A stretch of DNA of 64,000 bases, taken from positions 496,001-560,000 of the forward strand of contig JAQGEQ010000201.1 of NCBI GenBank assembly GCA_034620365.1, written 5' to 3'. The DNA is from Pegea sp. RAD2-039 (taxonomy: Eukaryota; Chordata; Thaliacea; Salpida; Salpidae). Of the stretch, positions 27,301 to 42,300 are shown in pieces; within the stretch, counting starts at the first letter, position 1, and each line of letters begins with the position of its first letter. The position numbers and the translations under genes were made by a program. Below the pieces are notes generated by a model. It had not been told where the DNA came from. It saw nothing but the letters and a program-made list of their open reading frames with translations, and ran no database searches.

Positions 27301-30300
27301 CAGTAAATTTTTTAATGAAATATTAACTGAAAAATTTAAATATTTGAACAAAAAATATTTTTATTTTAATAATTGATAATGTTGTCATCTTCAAATTCTA
27401 CTCATTGTGGATAAAACCAACATCAATTTCACAATTATTCTTGAAGTAATGTAATTTTTAAATTTATCGAAACTTTATTATTTATTGTAAATATAATTTT
27501 TATCGTAATTTTAATTATATTCTATATTTAGCAAGCTAGTCAAATTTCAACTTCTATTTTAACCTTTAGCGAATTTGCAAAGCTTTTGTTTATATTCATA
27601 TTAAGATTTGATCTTTAGCGAAAGTTTTTTTTTAAACAAAGACGCCAAGTAAAAGATTATTCGACGAAATTGAACAAATTCTACCAACCAAATCAAAATA
27701 AACAAACTTCTGATAAAAAGAAAAAAATGAAAGAAACAAATAAATGAAAATACGACAAGTGTGATGACGTCATAAGCACACTCGAAAAACTTATGAAATT
27801 CAGACTTTCACTTAACTATAGCCACAAGTTAAATCAATTAAGCTTTGTCGCGGTTAAAAATATGCAAATTAAGTTTGAAATTTGATCTACAATTGAGAAC
27901 AATTCTTGAAATGTTTCAATATTTTCTACTTTTTTGTTATTTTGTAGTTATTTTTATGATAAAAAGAATTTTCCATCTATTTATATAAATTACTGAAATT
28001 TGATTTCTAAGTTAAAATATCTAATATATTCTTATCTAAATGAAAAACTTTTGAAATTACCATTTTTACTATCAGAAGAAATTGTTTTTCTAACCACTAG
28101 CTGAAGGTAGAGAGCAAATACACATTTGTTAGATTCTTGAAAAAATTCGAATTAAATTTTCCGATTTTCAAAATTCAAATCTTCTTTTCGATTTTTAAGA
28201 AAATTCAAATTTTCATTGAAAACGAAAAATCCTCAAATTTTCAATTTTCTTGCAATAAATTTGCATTTGTTGTTTTCATCTGCATTCAACTTCAATCAAC
28301 AAATCTGCTCCAGAGAAGCTTTAGCGTGCATGACGTCACGATTGATGTCACATCTTAAATGATTCAGTGTCAATTTCAAAACTGGAATTGAATCAAACGA
28401 TAATAGGACAACAAATGACGTCACGAACAAACACGTGACGTCACCATTGATAAGCATGTCACGTAAATGTTGTAAAATAAATTCAATTTTGTTTAAATTC
28501 AATTTTTTCGATCTTTTGAACAGTTTTGAAGCTTTTTTGAGACAGAAACAGAAAATCGACCCCTGAATTGGTTTGTCACTTATCATTGTTTTAATGAATA
28601 CTCACTTCACGCTTCACTGATTTTTTGCCATCACGTATCGCCTGTGACGTAGACATCGAGCATTGCAAGGCGTGATGACGTCAGTTGAAGCGAAGAGGGG
28701 TAAGATGTTTGAGCAGCAGACCAAACATCACTTTGGAGATAGTCAGGTTCTAATTAAGCCGTTTATTCACTGTTTGAAGGGGGTTTCCCCAGAAAAGTTA
28801 ATTTAAAATAATAATTGTTTGAAAATTTGTATGTTTCTTAGAGCTAAAATTTTAATTTAATTTGCTTCTTATACGGCTCAATAGGTAATTACAAGTAATT
28901 CCAGTTTATAAAAAGGCCAAATTGTTGGTAAACAAACAAAGTCAGTGATTTTGTTTACTAATTAGTTTAGAGTCGTTATTTTAGAAATTTCTTTTTCGTC
29001 TTTTTTTAAAACCACTTTTTTAAAGATTTTTTTCTGAAATTTAATTTTCTCAGCTCAAATGATTTAAGGAACCAAAACTGAAGGTCGTATTTCAAATATT
29101 TCAACTTCTCAAGATTAAATCTTATCTCACTTTCAAGTTTTACTATTTCTTAAGAACAGTTAAACGGCTAGAAAAATAGTAAATAGCAATTGAAGTATAG
29201 TTGCGTCATCTTTGTTATAAGAACCTTTGTTTAATTTCAATTTTATTTTTGTCCTAGAAAAGTGATTTTAGAAATTAACTTCTTTATCTTAGTATAAAAG
29301 ATTTTGATAAAAAAATAGAATATTTGTTACAAAATTCAATTACTGCATTTTTCAAACAATCTTCTAATTTTTCTTCTTTTTTAAACATGATTTATAAGAA
29401 AATTGAAAATGAAAGATTAAGAAATGAATTATTGATGATGCTTTGTTATTACCATTATAAAAATTTCATTAAATAAATGTCAGAGGAGTTTTAGTGAAAA
29501 GGTGAAGTACTCATTCCTAATCACCATCTCGCTATTCTACTTTTTACTTTTATTTCTAACAGATTTCGAGATCGAAATTAAAATTGTTAAATTCGTATTT
29601 TGCAACACTTCATGTTTATTGATGTTTCAGTGTAATTATGATGTCATTCACGAATGACGTCACATCTCTTGTATGATTTCCACAAAGCAAAATTGGATTT
29701 CAAAACACTCTTTAACTTTGATTTGCTTTCAATTGGCTTCCTGGATATCAATCCATTAAGACTTTGTAGTAAGCTGAGAAAATCCCAAATTTATTCATAG
29801 GAAAAATGAATAGAAAAAAAAACAAACAACTTGACGAGGTAAAGTTTGTTGAAAATCAACTTTGAATGTTTCAAGCAATTATGAAATCACATTTGAAGTA
29901 ATTAGCATTTAATGTTGCTTTGATTGAATAATGTTATAAGCAGCTTAAATCATCATATCACTGTTGTTTGTCGAAAATTTGATAAATATTTAAGCTGTGA
30001 TTATAATGTTCTTATCTTTTCAAGTGATATTAGAAAAACCAGCAAATATTGTATTACATACACTTGTATCATGCATACTTCTAACTGCTTTTTTAGTTTT
30101 TATTTTGTTGTGAAAAAGCATGTCTTAGTTGGAAAGAACAAACTAAATTTAGAATAAAATAAAAATTTTCCATTAATTGAGCAATTTTATCCAAGGTTAT
30201 TTCTAACATTTGAATATTTTGTAAATTAAAAAATTATTGTTCTAAAGTAGGAATTTTTAAGGCATAAAAGATAACAACTTGCCATAAAAATAGATTTACA

Positions 30301-33300
30301 AATGTATCAAGGACCTTAAGAATATATTTCTAAATAAGGATAAATCCACAGATCGTACAAGTTTAAGCTTATGAAAATTCAGAGAAAACTGTTTAGTTTT
30401 TTCTGTGTTTTTTCAATGTAATTTGCAGAAAGTTTTTTACAAATTTTTGCTCATAGAAATAAAGCACCAATCGTGATATGATCATGTCGGAATATCTTGT
30501 CCAAATCTTTAAATATCGACCACATGTTTGAAAAATGATATAAAAAACAGGGAAACATCTTTGCAGAAAATATAGACCAGATGTCCATTGATGTAAATAT
30601 AGTGATTAGAAATCTGATCAATTTCAAAAGTTAGTTTTTTTGAAAACATTTTGAAGCTGTGATTGAACCATGATTAACGGATATGCAAATGAGATGGAAA
30701 ACATGTTGTTGAATTAATTGAGATGAAATTGCTGTGCAATTTGTTAAAAGAAAATTGAAATTATTTAAAAATTTGATTTTAAAAATCGAAATAATTGAAT
30801 AACTGTAAATGTAAAAAGCAAAGTTAATTTTCATCAATTTTGTAAACTGCGAAATTTATTTCTATTCTATCGGCTTCTTTGAAAAGATTTTTTGGCAAGA
30901 AAAGGTCTAATTGAAAAAAATATTTCGAAAATTCTCGAATTAACATTTCATCAAAATTTCGCAACTTCAAAAAAGAGAATCTTAAATTTAAACTTAAAAA
31001 TGACAAAATCTTCAAAAAAAAATCAAAACATAATTCCAAGTTACTCCCAATGACGTAATTTCTAGTGACGTCACAAACACGTAAGTTAGACCATCAAATA
31101 GACGTCAAGAAAAAAACTTTCAAAAATCTTGTTTTGATTATCAAACAACAAATGTTCGTTCAACCGAAAACTTGTTCATCGTAATTAATGATGCACGGCA
31201 AATCGTGACGTCACACTTGCTAAATGACGTCACTTGTCGATAGCCTTTCCAAAAATTCAAAACAAAGCTCAACTTTGGGAATTTTTTAATAAATTTGTTT
31301 TTACCAATATTTTTTAATTTAAGAACTTTTTTTTTTGACATTTTAAGAACTTTTTTTGAGTCAATTGGAATCTGAATAACATTTCATGAAAAACAAACAT
31401 TTCTTTGTTCTTTTAATAAATTTCTGAAATTTTGAAAGGAATAAAATTTTTATCAACATTTTTTCATCACAAAAATTACTAAAAAATAGATTTCTGATAT
31501 TAAAATTTAATTGATTAAAATTAGATTTTGTTGAAAATGTTTCAATTTCACTCAAAAATATCTAAATAAACATCAAATGAATAATGACGTCATCAGGCTC
31601 ATACAAATTTCAACAAAAAAAAGTCATTTGTAGTTAAAACGTCACCTTTCTGATGACGTCATCACAATATTTGATGAAGATGTTACGTGGGTTTGATTTA
31701 ATAATTTTATTTATTTTCCTAAAGGCATTTCCAAATATGGTCAGAAGGTAATTTTTTAACAAAAATTAATTTTTAATTTTTTTTTTCTCAACAAAATTTT
31801 TAATTTTTTTGTTTAAAAATTGCTTTCAAATTAAGAAAAACTAAATAACAAAATAAAAACCAACAGTAGAATTGTTTGTTTTAGTTTTGATCAAATATAT
31901 TCTTTCTATTTGTTTTGGCATTTTTAATTAAAATTTACAAATTAAGATTTATTAAAGCCGTTAAACAGAAATCCGGAAAATTTTAACTTTCAGCAAAAAA
32001 TCTTTTATTTAAGAAATTCTTCTTGAAATTTTCAAATGATTTGTTCAATTGTTTATTTGAAATTTGCTTCTTATTTACATGACATCATAAGTTTGTTGTT
32101 TAATTCAAAAGTGACGTCATCAGACGCGCGCAAGACGAGCAACAAATTTCATTTTTATATTTTTTTGAAGTCTTCGAAAAAAGCCTTTCCAGTTTCTAGC
32201 ATCTATGACGTCATAATTCAAATCCATTATGTATTGAGCAGTAGATCACGAAGCGCGAAAACAACTTCCGGTAATAACATCACTTCCGCGAGTTATCGCG
32301 ACAATCGAGTCACGTGGCTCCCGATCATAATCTCCGCGATTCAAGATTTGATCTTTAAATTTCAATTTTCGTAATTTGTAACACTAATTTGCGCTAACAT
32401 GAACTGTGACGTCACGATCAGCGCTGCTACACCTGTGAAACGTCACTCTTTGATGACGTCACTTTGATTTGAGTTTTGTTTTTTGGAACGACTCAAAATT
32501 TGATGTTTGTGAGCGACACGCCTCAATGATTTCGAACAATTCTTGAAACCGTGAGTCGACTTCGACATCCAATTCTTTATTCATCGTTCTCCAATTCGAC
32601 TAAAAAGTTATTTTTAAGATTTTTTGGGAAATTTTGTTTCAAGTTGTAAAAGAGCAGATTTGAAAATTGGAACTTTTGAAAGCATCAAATAATAACAAAA
32701 TAAAAATCTTACAAAAATTGCAGCTTTATTTTCATCAAACGTAATTGCAATATGACGTCATGATGATGTAAAGATGAAGAGATTAAAGTTGATATTTGAA
32801 TCAAAGATGAAAAAGGAGAAAAATGAAAATTGTTAAAATTTTGAATCAACAAAAATAAATAAAAAAAGATTCTGAAAAATAATAAATCGATTCAAACTTT
32901 ATGAAAAAGATTCTTTGATTAAAAAATCAGAAATTAAAAGTAAATATTACGTCACTGATGACGTCACAAAGTTGTAAAATGAGTTGATTTCACGTTTTAG
33001 TGAATTAAGGAAGACAACAGGTGTTAGAGTGACGTCATCAGCGCGACGAGTAACGATTGGTCAACAAAATTTGTTTTTGTGACTTGAACGTGAATTTGAA
33101 GATGACAGCTGCAAAAGCTTCGTGTTTCGATTTAACGCGAAGATATTTCCTTTCCAATTCGTTGTCACTTGCTGATTAGTCGATATTTGTCACGTGATCT
33201 TTGTCAAGGAGTTCTATTCGGGTCAAAATAATTTTATTAGATCAAAATTTTCAATACGAAGCGAAAAGTTGATTCTTTAACATCCACTTGTTGTTGTCAT

Positions 33301-36300
33301 GGTGATGAAGCTCTTCAAATCGCGATGGATTCTTTTAAATCACGTAAAAGGTTTACGAATAAACTTGAAATGTCCTGCTGTAGGTTTCCAGCAGGTCAGA
33401 CCAGGGCCAAGTAGTCGGGCAGAAAATAACAAACAAGCTGATGTGAAGAGTACTCAAAGAAACTCTAAAGATCACATACTCCTGATTCAGATTCCTCATT
33501 CAATCTTCAGATTCATTTCACTCAATAACAAACTAAAGCTTCTTTAACTCATCGGATTTTTCTGGAGCTTTTTATTGATTCAACAAATCCTTTGTTATCA
33601 CGCTCTACCACTAGAGGGCATTGTGTGTTAAAGAGCAGCTTAGTGGAAAATTATTTTTGAAATTCTAAAAGATTTTTAAGTCAACTCTGAAGGATTCTCA
33701 AACAAAATATAAATCAGTCTGAACAAAATTCCAATCATACTTGCTGGACTCGTCAATTCAAATTTATAAATCATCGAAGCGGGCATGAACAGGTTCAGCT
33801 TCTTGCCTGTTGAAAAAGGAAGTTTTAATTTCACGAAAAGCTGAATATGCAAATTTATCGCGAGTTATTTGCACAAAAGTAATTCAGTGTGTTGGGCCAT
33901 AACCACAAAAAGCCATTTCATTCGCTTTATAGGTATTATTGAAAATAGCACAAATTGTCTCAAATAAACAAATGTTTATGTTGCTGGTTGTTATGACAAC
34001 CAAGCTTCTCACTACTAAAGATCGCTTATGTGATTAATCGATAAGCTCCGCTAGATTAGCAATGACGTCTCGCTCTAATGACGTCATCAACAGTGTCTTT
34101 GTTAAACCAAGGGTAGATGATTCAGGATCCAATTTCCGCTTACTACTTCCGGTTTTACTCAACTGTGATTGGCTGAGAGTTGTGATGACGTCACGAACAG
34201 CTCATCAATCATCTGCTGGCGTTGGAATCGATCGTTTCAGGATTCTCGTTTACACCCGGATTCGAAAATGTGAAGTTAATTCATCGCGCCCACTCTGGAC
34301 ACGTGACCAACTTTCACTTGAACCGGATAATTGAAGGTTTTTTCAATAAACTTTTATAATTACAAATACGGTTTCTTATTTGCGGCTTATGCAAATGAAC
34401 CAACCATATGTGTGGTCCTTCAGCAATTCGAAATCGAGTCGAAGTCGTGATCCGATCAATCAGTTCTAATGAAAACTCATATCCTAGCAACCGAATAAAT
34501 GTATTGTTTTGATGACGTCATCATCGCTCACTCGATTATTTGATCTATTGTTAGAATATTTTTCGGAAAGATTTTTTTACATAGAAAAAATATCTGAAAA
34601 CTTGCACAAGAAGTTGGCAAAAATGGTCACATGCAAAAATGGCCGAGTGTTTGATCATTTTGAAATTCTAATAAATTTCCAGTTTGACTCAAAAGTTATA
34701 TTTCTTCAACTCTTTTCAACTTGTTGAAAAAAAATCATAAAATTTTCTCGTACAACCGACTTATTGTTGTCAGCACAGGTTAGTGAACCGATCACTTTAC
34801 GACTTTTATATTCTGTCCGGTGGTGACAGTAAAAAATTTATCACATAAATAAATAGAAATTATTGAAAGTTTAAATAAGAATTTTAACTTTCCATTATTC
34901 CACTTATGACGTCGTTACCAATGATGACGTCATACTTTCGGGTTATTGACCGGAACTCGATACGAAAATATATGACGATTATGCATTGATGACGTCACGA
35001 TAATTTGCGTACGCAGTTGATGTATCATATTCGTTTTAGTTTTGTTGTTGCTATGGAAATTGGAAAAGATGAAAGTCTTTAAAACTCACAAAAATGTTTT
35101 GAAGCTCACATTCAAATATTTGTTTTGTAATTTAGCCACAACAAAAACAAGCTTTTAGGTTGATAAACTAACCGAAAATATCTGTTTTGTTTTTGTTTAA
35201 ACAAATTGACAACAATTATTTTTGAACATTGAGCAACAACAAAGAAGCAAACTTCTTTTTCATATATCAATTCTTCAAACTTTTTACTATCTCCACACAA
35301 TCACTTTAAAACTAATGATTAATTTCTACATTCTTTAAATTCATCCAAAAAATTGGTTGCTTTTAAAACATTTTTGACTGAACCCAAAACATGAACAGAT
35401 CACATTAAGCCACATATAATGAGATGCAAATTACTGTCGAAATGCATAGCTGTATTTCACTACTGCAGATTAGAGCTGACTAGATGATGAATAACTTTAC
35501 TTATATTCGATAATTTTGTTGTTTATTCTTGCCACCTACAATTTAAATTATTTATTTCAAGTTTATTTATAATAAAAATAAGATAATCAGCTGTTTAACT
35601 TTGATTTGAAATAAATAGTTACAAAAATTGTTGAAATTCTCAAACGATTATGAAAATGGGTTCATGGCGATAAGACAGACAGACGAACAGTTCTTTATTT
35701 GCTGAAAATTTACAACAAGTTACTAGATTGACATGACTAATAAAAAATCTTCAGTACAATCTAAATAGTTGAATTTAATCGAAAAGAGAGTTTAGTAGAA
35801 TAGAAAATTGAAGCTGCTAACAGAATATGTCATCGTCAATTTCTACTCAAACAATTGCATTCCAGTGTTTCCAACTTTTTTTATTGATTCTTTAACGCCA
35901 CAAGTAACATCAGTGTTTACATTAAAATAAGAAAAATAACAACAGGAAAGAAAATTAAAATAAATAAACAGAACAAACAACAGAACTTTCTGCATATTTG
36001 CTTATATAAAGAAGAACAAACAAAGGGTCTTGGACATTTTGAGATCTCTGGCATGTTAAGCACTTGTTAATTCAAATTTTTTTGGAAGTGACGTGTCATG
36101 ATGCCATTGATTGTGAAACCTCAAATTTTGGTTCCCATGAAAAAATTGGTTTTCGCAAAACAAAAGTTCCTATCAAAGTCCACTTTTGATCAAAATGATT
36201 TATTTGATCAAGTAATTTGAATTGAAAATATTTCTGATTGGTTCGTGAAGTTACAACTGATCATTGGATGATATTCATCATTCTAAGACCTCTTTTTTCA

Positions 36301-39300
36301 CTTGATTCATTTACCATCAATCTATTTTTTTGTTTTCAACTGAAATGCTCAAAAAAGTGATTGTATACTTCGAATGATGGATTGGACTAAATCAACTTTT
36401 GTTTAAAGGTTTATATATTGACAAAAACAAGTTTAGAAACACTTTTTCTCGCCACCACATCACAGATAGCTTTTATAGATTTTCGAACTTTTTCCTCTTA
36501 CTGGATCACGTGTTTAAACTTTCCGCCAATCACAAACCAGTAATAAGTTGACAGTGAAGAAAACATCTTTGTAACTTACACTGATTTTCATCTACTTCTT
36601 AAATCCAACATAAGAAGAAAAAATCTTTAATTTAATCTGATCGTAACATCTTGCAAATCTACACAAGTTGTAAGTCTTGTGACCAGCTGTTTGTTGGCGG
36701 TATTTAATCACGTGACAATCTGTCAACTGGAAGTTCCGGCTTGTTGGATCCGGTAAAATATTTCGGGTCGATTTTGTTGATATTTCGCTTCTAAAACTGT
36801 TTTTTTTTTACTTAAACTCAATTAACATTAACTAAAAATAAATATTCTCTTCAATTTCCCCCAATGTTTAAACAAATCAATTAAAAAGGTTGGTGTTCAC
36901 TTGAAGGGGTCACGTGCTTTGGAAGTTTTATTAATTTTCGATAATAAGATGTTTAGCGGTGATCCTCATCACCAAAAGATCATTATAGAGCTTAAATGTG
37001 TCTTGAGGAGCTAGCAATCTGTCTGTAAGTGTCCTTGGACTGCTTAAGTGGTTCTTAACTCTTCATCTGCAAGAAATATGGCCTAGAGGACCAAATGATG
37101 AGAGTCCTTCAATCCCTGCTAAATCCTATTCACTACTATGACGTCATGACTTCTCGTCGTCACACTTGATGACATCATTGATGCTGATTTGAACGGCGGG
37201 AAAATTACCTCATTAAAAATGGCCGGGCCAGTCATTAACCCGCCCTAGAGGTGGCAGGTGCTTACATATCAAGGATATTTTTATCGTGTCTTAATCTAGC
37301 CACCCACCAAGCTGTGACGTCATCGCGATAAGACCCTCAAAAGTGCCCCAACAAGCTTTTGTGTGGCTCCATGTTTGGGCTGTCCACGAGTGATGTGGCT
37401 TGTTCAACTATCACGGTGGTATATGACTTTTATGGTCGTTTTGCAATTTCATTTGTGGATTGGCTTCTTATCATCTAATTTTCACAACAAGCAACTATTT
37501 TGGCGTAATCACATTTTGGCCCACCTTGCTGTTACCGCACAAAACTCAATTCAGGATTGTGTGCAGTGAAGCGAAACGACAGCGCGATCTCACGAAGGAA
37601 ATCAGATTCAGAGTTCGCACGACTCGATGATGTCACAATCGGATCGAGTTACGAGTGATGACGTCATCAGCGCGCGATCAATGATGATTGATCGATTGCG
37701 AGTTATTCGCCTGCAGCGCGCTGCAAATTGCTGCAATCAACGCGCAGCGGCGATGACGTCATCAGCGTCGCTTCCGCAACGAGCAAATTGCACAAATTAT
37801 AATGTTTAGTGAAATCTTTTGAGCTCGAATTGAAATGGTCCGTGGTTGGTGGGCCGTAAGTGTGGGGCGCATGGGTCACTTGTTTCAAGTCTTTTCTTGT
37901 CTCAAATTTTTGTCCGGAAATAATTTCCGCTTTGTATTCGAGAAAAAAATTATGTTGATGACGTAATCACCAATTTATAATATTTTGAAATTCGTTTTCA
38001 CGTGATGATGACGTCATGAACTTTTTCTCAGCTTTTGATGACGTCACTTATTTGTCTTATCGACCAAATGTTCGAAGAAACTTAATGACGTCATCGATTG
38101 TCAACAAACCTTTCCTTATTTGCAAATCCTGTGACGTCATTAACGCGATTTAACAGAAATTTCAGATAACATTTTCGAGTCGAACTTTTTGCCAAATCTT
38201 CTGCTAAACACTTTGGTGATTTTGAGGGTTACCAATTACATTTTGGAAATTAATTATTTACTTTTGTCAACGCAGTTGGTAAAAATACCAGAACATCAAA
38301 TATTATCAGAGTTTTTCACCTACAGTGAAAAAGCTTTAATTACAAGAAACATAACAACTTTGTTGGAAGCTACAAAATCTAAACTACTCCACAAAATAAT
38401 CCCTTTAAATAAAATTACGGTTTTTAATTATTCGAATTTTCTTTTGTTTTAATTATCAATGGTTGCAACTAATGAAGGTTGCTAATGACAACTGATTTGC
38501 GCTATAACCTAAAAGTAGATATAATTGAAGGCTAAGTGGTTAATAAAGAATTTAAATTGATTTAATTTCTTTTTTAGTTCACTTCTAGCAGATTTTTTAA
38601 TGTGCAAAAAAAGATTTATCAGCCAATTTGGTGATTTTAATCACTGGTGTACTAGTCAAGAACCAACCCGCGATAAATTGATTTTGATGTTTTGATAGCA
38701 AGCTCAGTGATTCTTTTAATAATTTTTTCATAATAACATCTCTAACAGATTAGAAGCGAGGTTTAACTGGGTTTTATGGCAAACAGCTTGAGTCAAAGCG
38801 CTTTTAGTTCAAAGTGACAACAATTTTTCTATTAGTAAAGAGTAAAGTTTGAAATTTCGGTTGCTATGGTGACGTGTTAACAACGGAGATGGTCAGATTT
38901 GGTTGAAAAGTTCGTCAGTTTACTTACAACATTCAGTTTATGTTTATAACTCTGCTCATTTTTTTGACAATTATTTTTCACTCCTGTTGTTGTCGATGTC
39001 AATAAAGAATGAAAAAAATGTTGAAATGAAAAAATGATGAAATAGTTTTTATTTTTCGGAGATGAAGCTTTGATGTTAAAAAGATTTTTTGATGTTAAAT
39101 GTCATTTGAAAAAGACGATCATTCTAATTATTTGAAATATCAATTTCTGAAGTTTGGAATTTCTTCTGAGTGCCTAAAGCCTATCTGATAACATTCACTA
39201 TATTTGGTGAAGCCCAAACTTCCATAATGACGAGATGTAGTTAATGGATCACTATGACAACGGAAAGTCCTTGCTTACATCATATTAACGATATAAGAAG

Positions 39301-42300
39301 ATTTAAATGAAAATTAATTGATGATGCGTTGAATTAAAGATTAGAAAATAATTGGATATAAAATTTTGAATAAGTTAATTATAAAAAAAAGTAGAAATTA
39401 AATAAATAAATAATTATTTTTGATAATTACAATTTGTTGATTGGATTACTTCTACAATTAACTTGAAATTAATTTGACGAATTTGATAAATATTTCAATT
39501 TTTGTGTCATCATTATCAAAACAATCTCCTTATTTGGTATGATCTTGCTCATGATTTCAGAAAGACAAAAAATATTTCGGAAAAAAAGATGAAAATTAAT
39601 AACGCTTAAAGTGATTGAGAGAAGAAAAAGAAAAAGAAAAAAGAAAAAGTTTGAGTTTTATGAATGTAGAAGGTTTGAAATGACTTCGATAAAGTACTTG
39701 TGCTGGCAACTAACAGTTTGTCCATAAAGTTAAGGCAATAGTGGGCAAGGTGAAGAGACCATCGAATAAAATTCAATTTCATTTGATGGTCTGTTCATCT
39801 TTAAAGTTTAATTGCGATTAATTTGCATAGATTAGCTGTTTGAGATTCGATGTTTTCAGCAGATTTTTATTTTTTTCATTTAACAAAATTTTTTGTTCAA
39901 TTTTCAGTTAATAGAAAAGAAATTTAAAAATTGCAGAAAAACTTGTCAGCATTGCAAGTGCGGAGTTATTTGTCATATTGCTCATCATTCGGAATATTCT
40001 GCTCTCAACCACTCTTCTGAAGAAGAAGAAGATCATCAAGGACTCATAATGCCTGCAAGATGCGAAGACCATCAATTAGAAACTTACATCGATCAGCATC
40101 ATCCTCATGATCACTATCGACTCAATTTGCCTGTTTCGCGGGCTTTGAAGCATTCCAATTCCCGCGGAACTGCACCTCACAGCCCGATCAATACTGATGC
40201 AAGGTACACATGGGTGCCGGCCAACTTAACTGCCGACCAAGTTAGTCCAACTTACTTCTCACCCTTTAAACTCGTTTCACTTCTTTTTAATGACGTCATT
40301 GCTTGCGACCCAGAAATCACGTGTCACTAAATATGATTCGTGCGCTTGAAGACACGATTCGAACGACTCCGACTCACCATCGCCATCTAGTGGCTATTAG
40401 TAATCACGATTCCCGCCAATCGCACACGTGACGTCATTCATTCGATCGACTCATCAGCAGCGATCACGTAACCTACTACAGCTGCTTGTTTATTTTCAAC
40501 TCATCGTTGGCGCCGTTAATCGCAATCCCTCGATGGTGTGACGTCATCACCTCGCAAAACATCCTCACGCGCTTATTGTTAACCCCCCGCAAAGGGGATG
40601 CCCCTCAAAATCTAATTCCCGCGATCATTAAATCCACCACCACTGATGCTGCTAAATCGACCTCTAGATGGCGCTTCGTAGCAACAACTTACACACGTGA
40701 CTAGCAACCAATTAATTCGCAGATTAGCTACTACTTTGCGGCGTTACCTGAGGAGAAAGTGCCAATGACGTCACGACCGGGAGAAAAACATCGAGTCCGA
40801 CAACTACTTCATCAGCTGCCCCCATACGACGATAAGGTGAGGGACTGTGCCGTATGTGTGGTCATTTTATGGCCCATTTAGTCTCTAAATGCTGTTTATG
40901 AAACCAAAATAATCTGGTATCTGCTGTGAGAAGGTGGTCAGTGTAGAATGATGATTAATCGGTGGCCTGTGATTGGTCGATTTATCATCCAATGAGGAGG
41001 AAGGACTGCTGAGTGTTGTCCAGTTTCAATTGTGAATCTCAAACCATCAGTTGTTTGGTTATCTAGTTTTATGGTTGGCGATAAATGCAATCCAAGAATG
41101 AAGTTGATGGTTTGGAACAAAAAAGGAAAGTTGTCAATAGCCTTCGGACAAGATGTGATTTGAATGAAGCAAATACAAACAGATGACAAAGAAGCTGTTG
41201 AGGCTGTTATGAATGGATCAGGATCTTTGGATCAAAAACGATAATTGACAAACTAATTTTAATTTCTAACATGTCTCATCAACGTTAAAAGTAAAAAGAT
41301 GTTACAGAAAAACAAGCAGGAAGACAACAAAAGCATTTTTGTGTCACTGAATTGCTGTTGAAATACTGAAGAAAAAAAGGATTGTTTAGAAAACAAATAG
41401 TTGAAAACAGTTGTGGACAAAACGGACATGAGTAAGACCGGATGCTGAAGGACAGGTCTCTTAGGATAAACTGTAAACCTTCTTTCTTGTTGTCATCTGT
41501 TTCAATCTATCTGTCATCTTCATCAAATCTATTGGGATTCAGAAAAAGTTTTCTTCTTTACAATAAAACTTTTTAATATTTAGTGATAATCAAACAAACT
41601 TTGATCAAACTAAACATTTGAAACAAAAGTCGAAGAAGATATGAGAGTATCGTTGTAAGCACTTTCTCCTTAACTTGATTGCTTCAGACAACTTACAATG
41701 CATACAAGCAGTTGATAAAATGAAACATGTCGAAAATCAATGAGTCGGCTGACGAGACTTGGTAACAAAGGAAGCAGACTTTGAAGCTAGCTTGTGTTTC
41801 ATATGGACAAACAGACGAGTTTCTACATTATCAAATCAAACTTTTGTCAACATTTGCACATAAGACAGTGAAACGAAGAAATAAGATAAACATATTTCTA
41901 AAAGAAGATTTGAGAATATTGAAGCTTGTCAAGTTTGTTAGAGTTTGTAAAAAAGAATATTTTTATTTGAATTGTGATTAGAAATAGATTCAAGTAAAAT
42001 CACCGCTAATCAAAACCCATCGCTTCTGACTGTTACATCGATTTCAAAATAAAGTAAAAAATTTGATATAATCTGAAAAACAAGAAGTTGAAAAATGAAA
42101 ATAAAGTTTGATAAATTGACCACAAAAAAGTCATGGCCATCATCATTACGTTCATCTACATATTTGGACTATTAGCTCAGTAATCGTCTCAACCACTCAC
42201 TTAACTTGCTCTTCTGTCAGTATATAAACACTTTGATTCTTGTTAAAGATTACTTTCAGAAGATTAGCAGATATTTGTTCATTTACATCTGTTCTTTTTA

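Noticed and set aside
30824-31555. Three consecutive minus-strand frames
   Set aside because: Low-complexity composition and no linking splice sites with protein-like content.
33360-33400. Short hairpin (CCTGCTG ... CAGCAGG) as a structured RNA
   Set aside because: Stem of seven pairs only, no supporting context for a known RNA gene.
28137-35300. Numerous 60-110 codon frames within the large Prickle intron
   Set aside because: Phe/Lys/Asn/Ile-rich, without splice context or family resemblance; expected by chance in this composition.
39618-39650. GAAAAA-type microsatellite
   Set aside because: Simple purine run of a kind common in this DNA; no function indicated.
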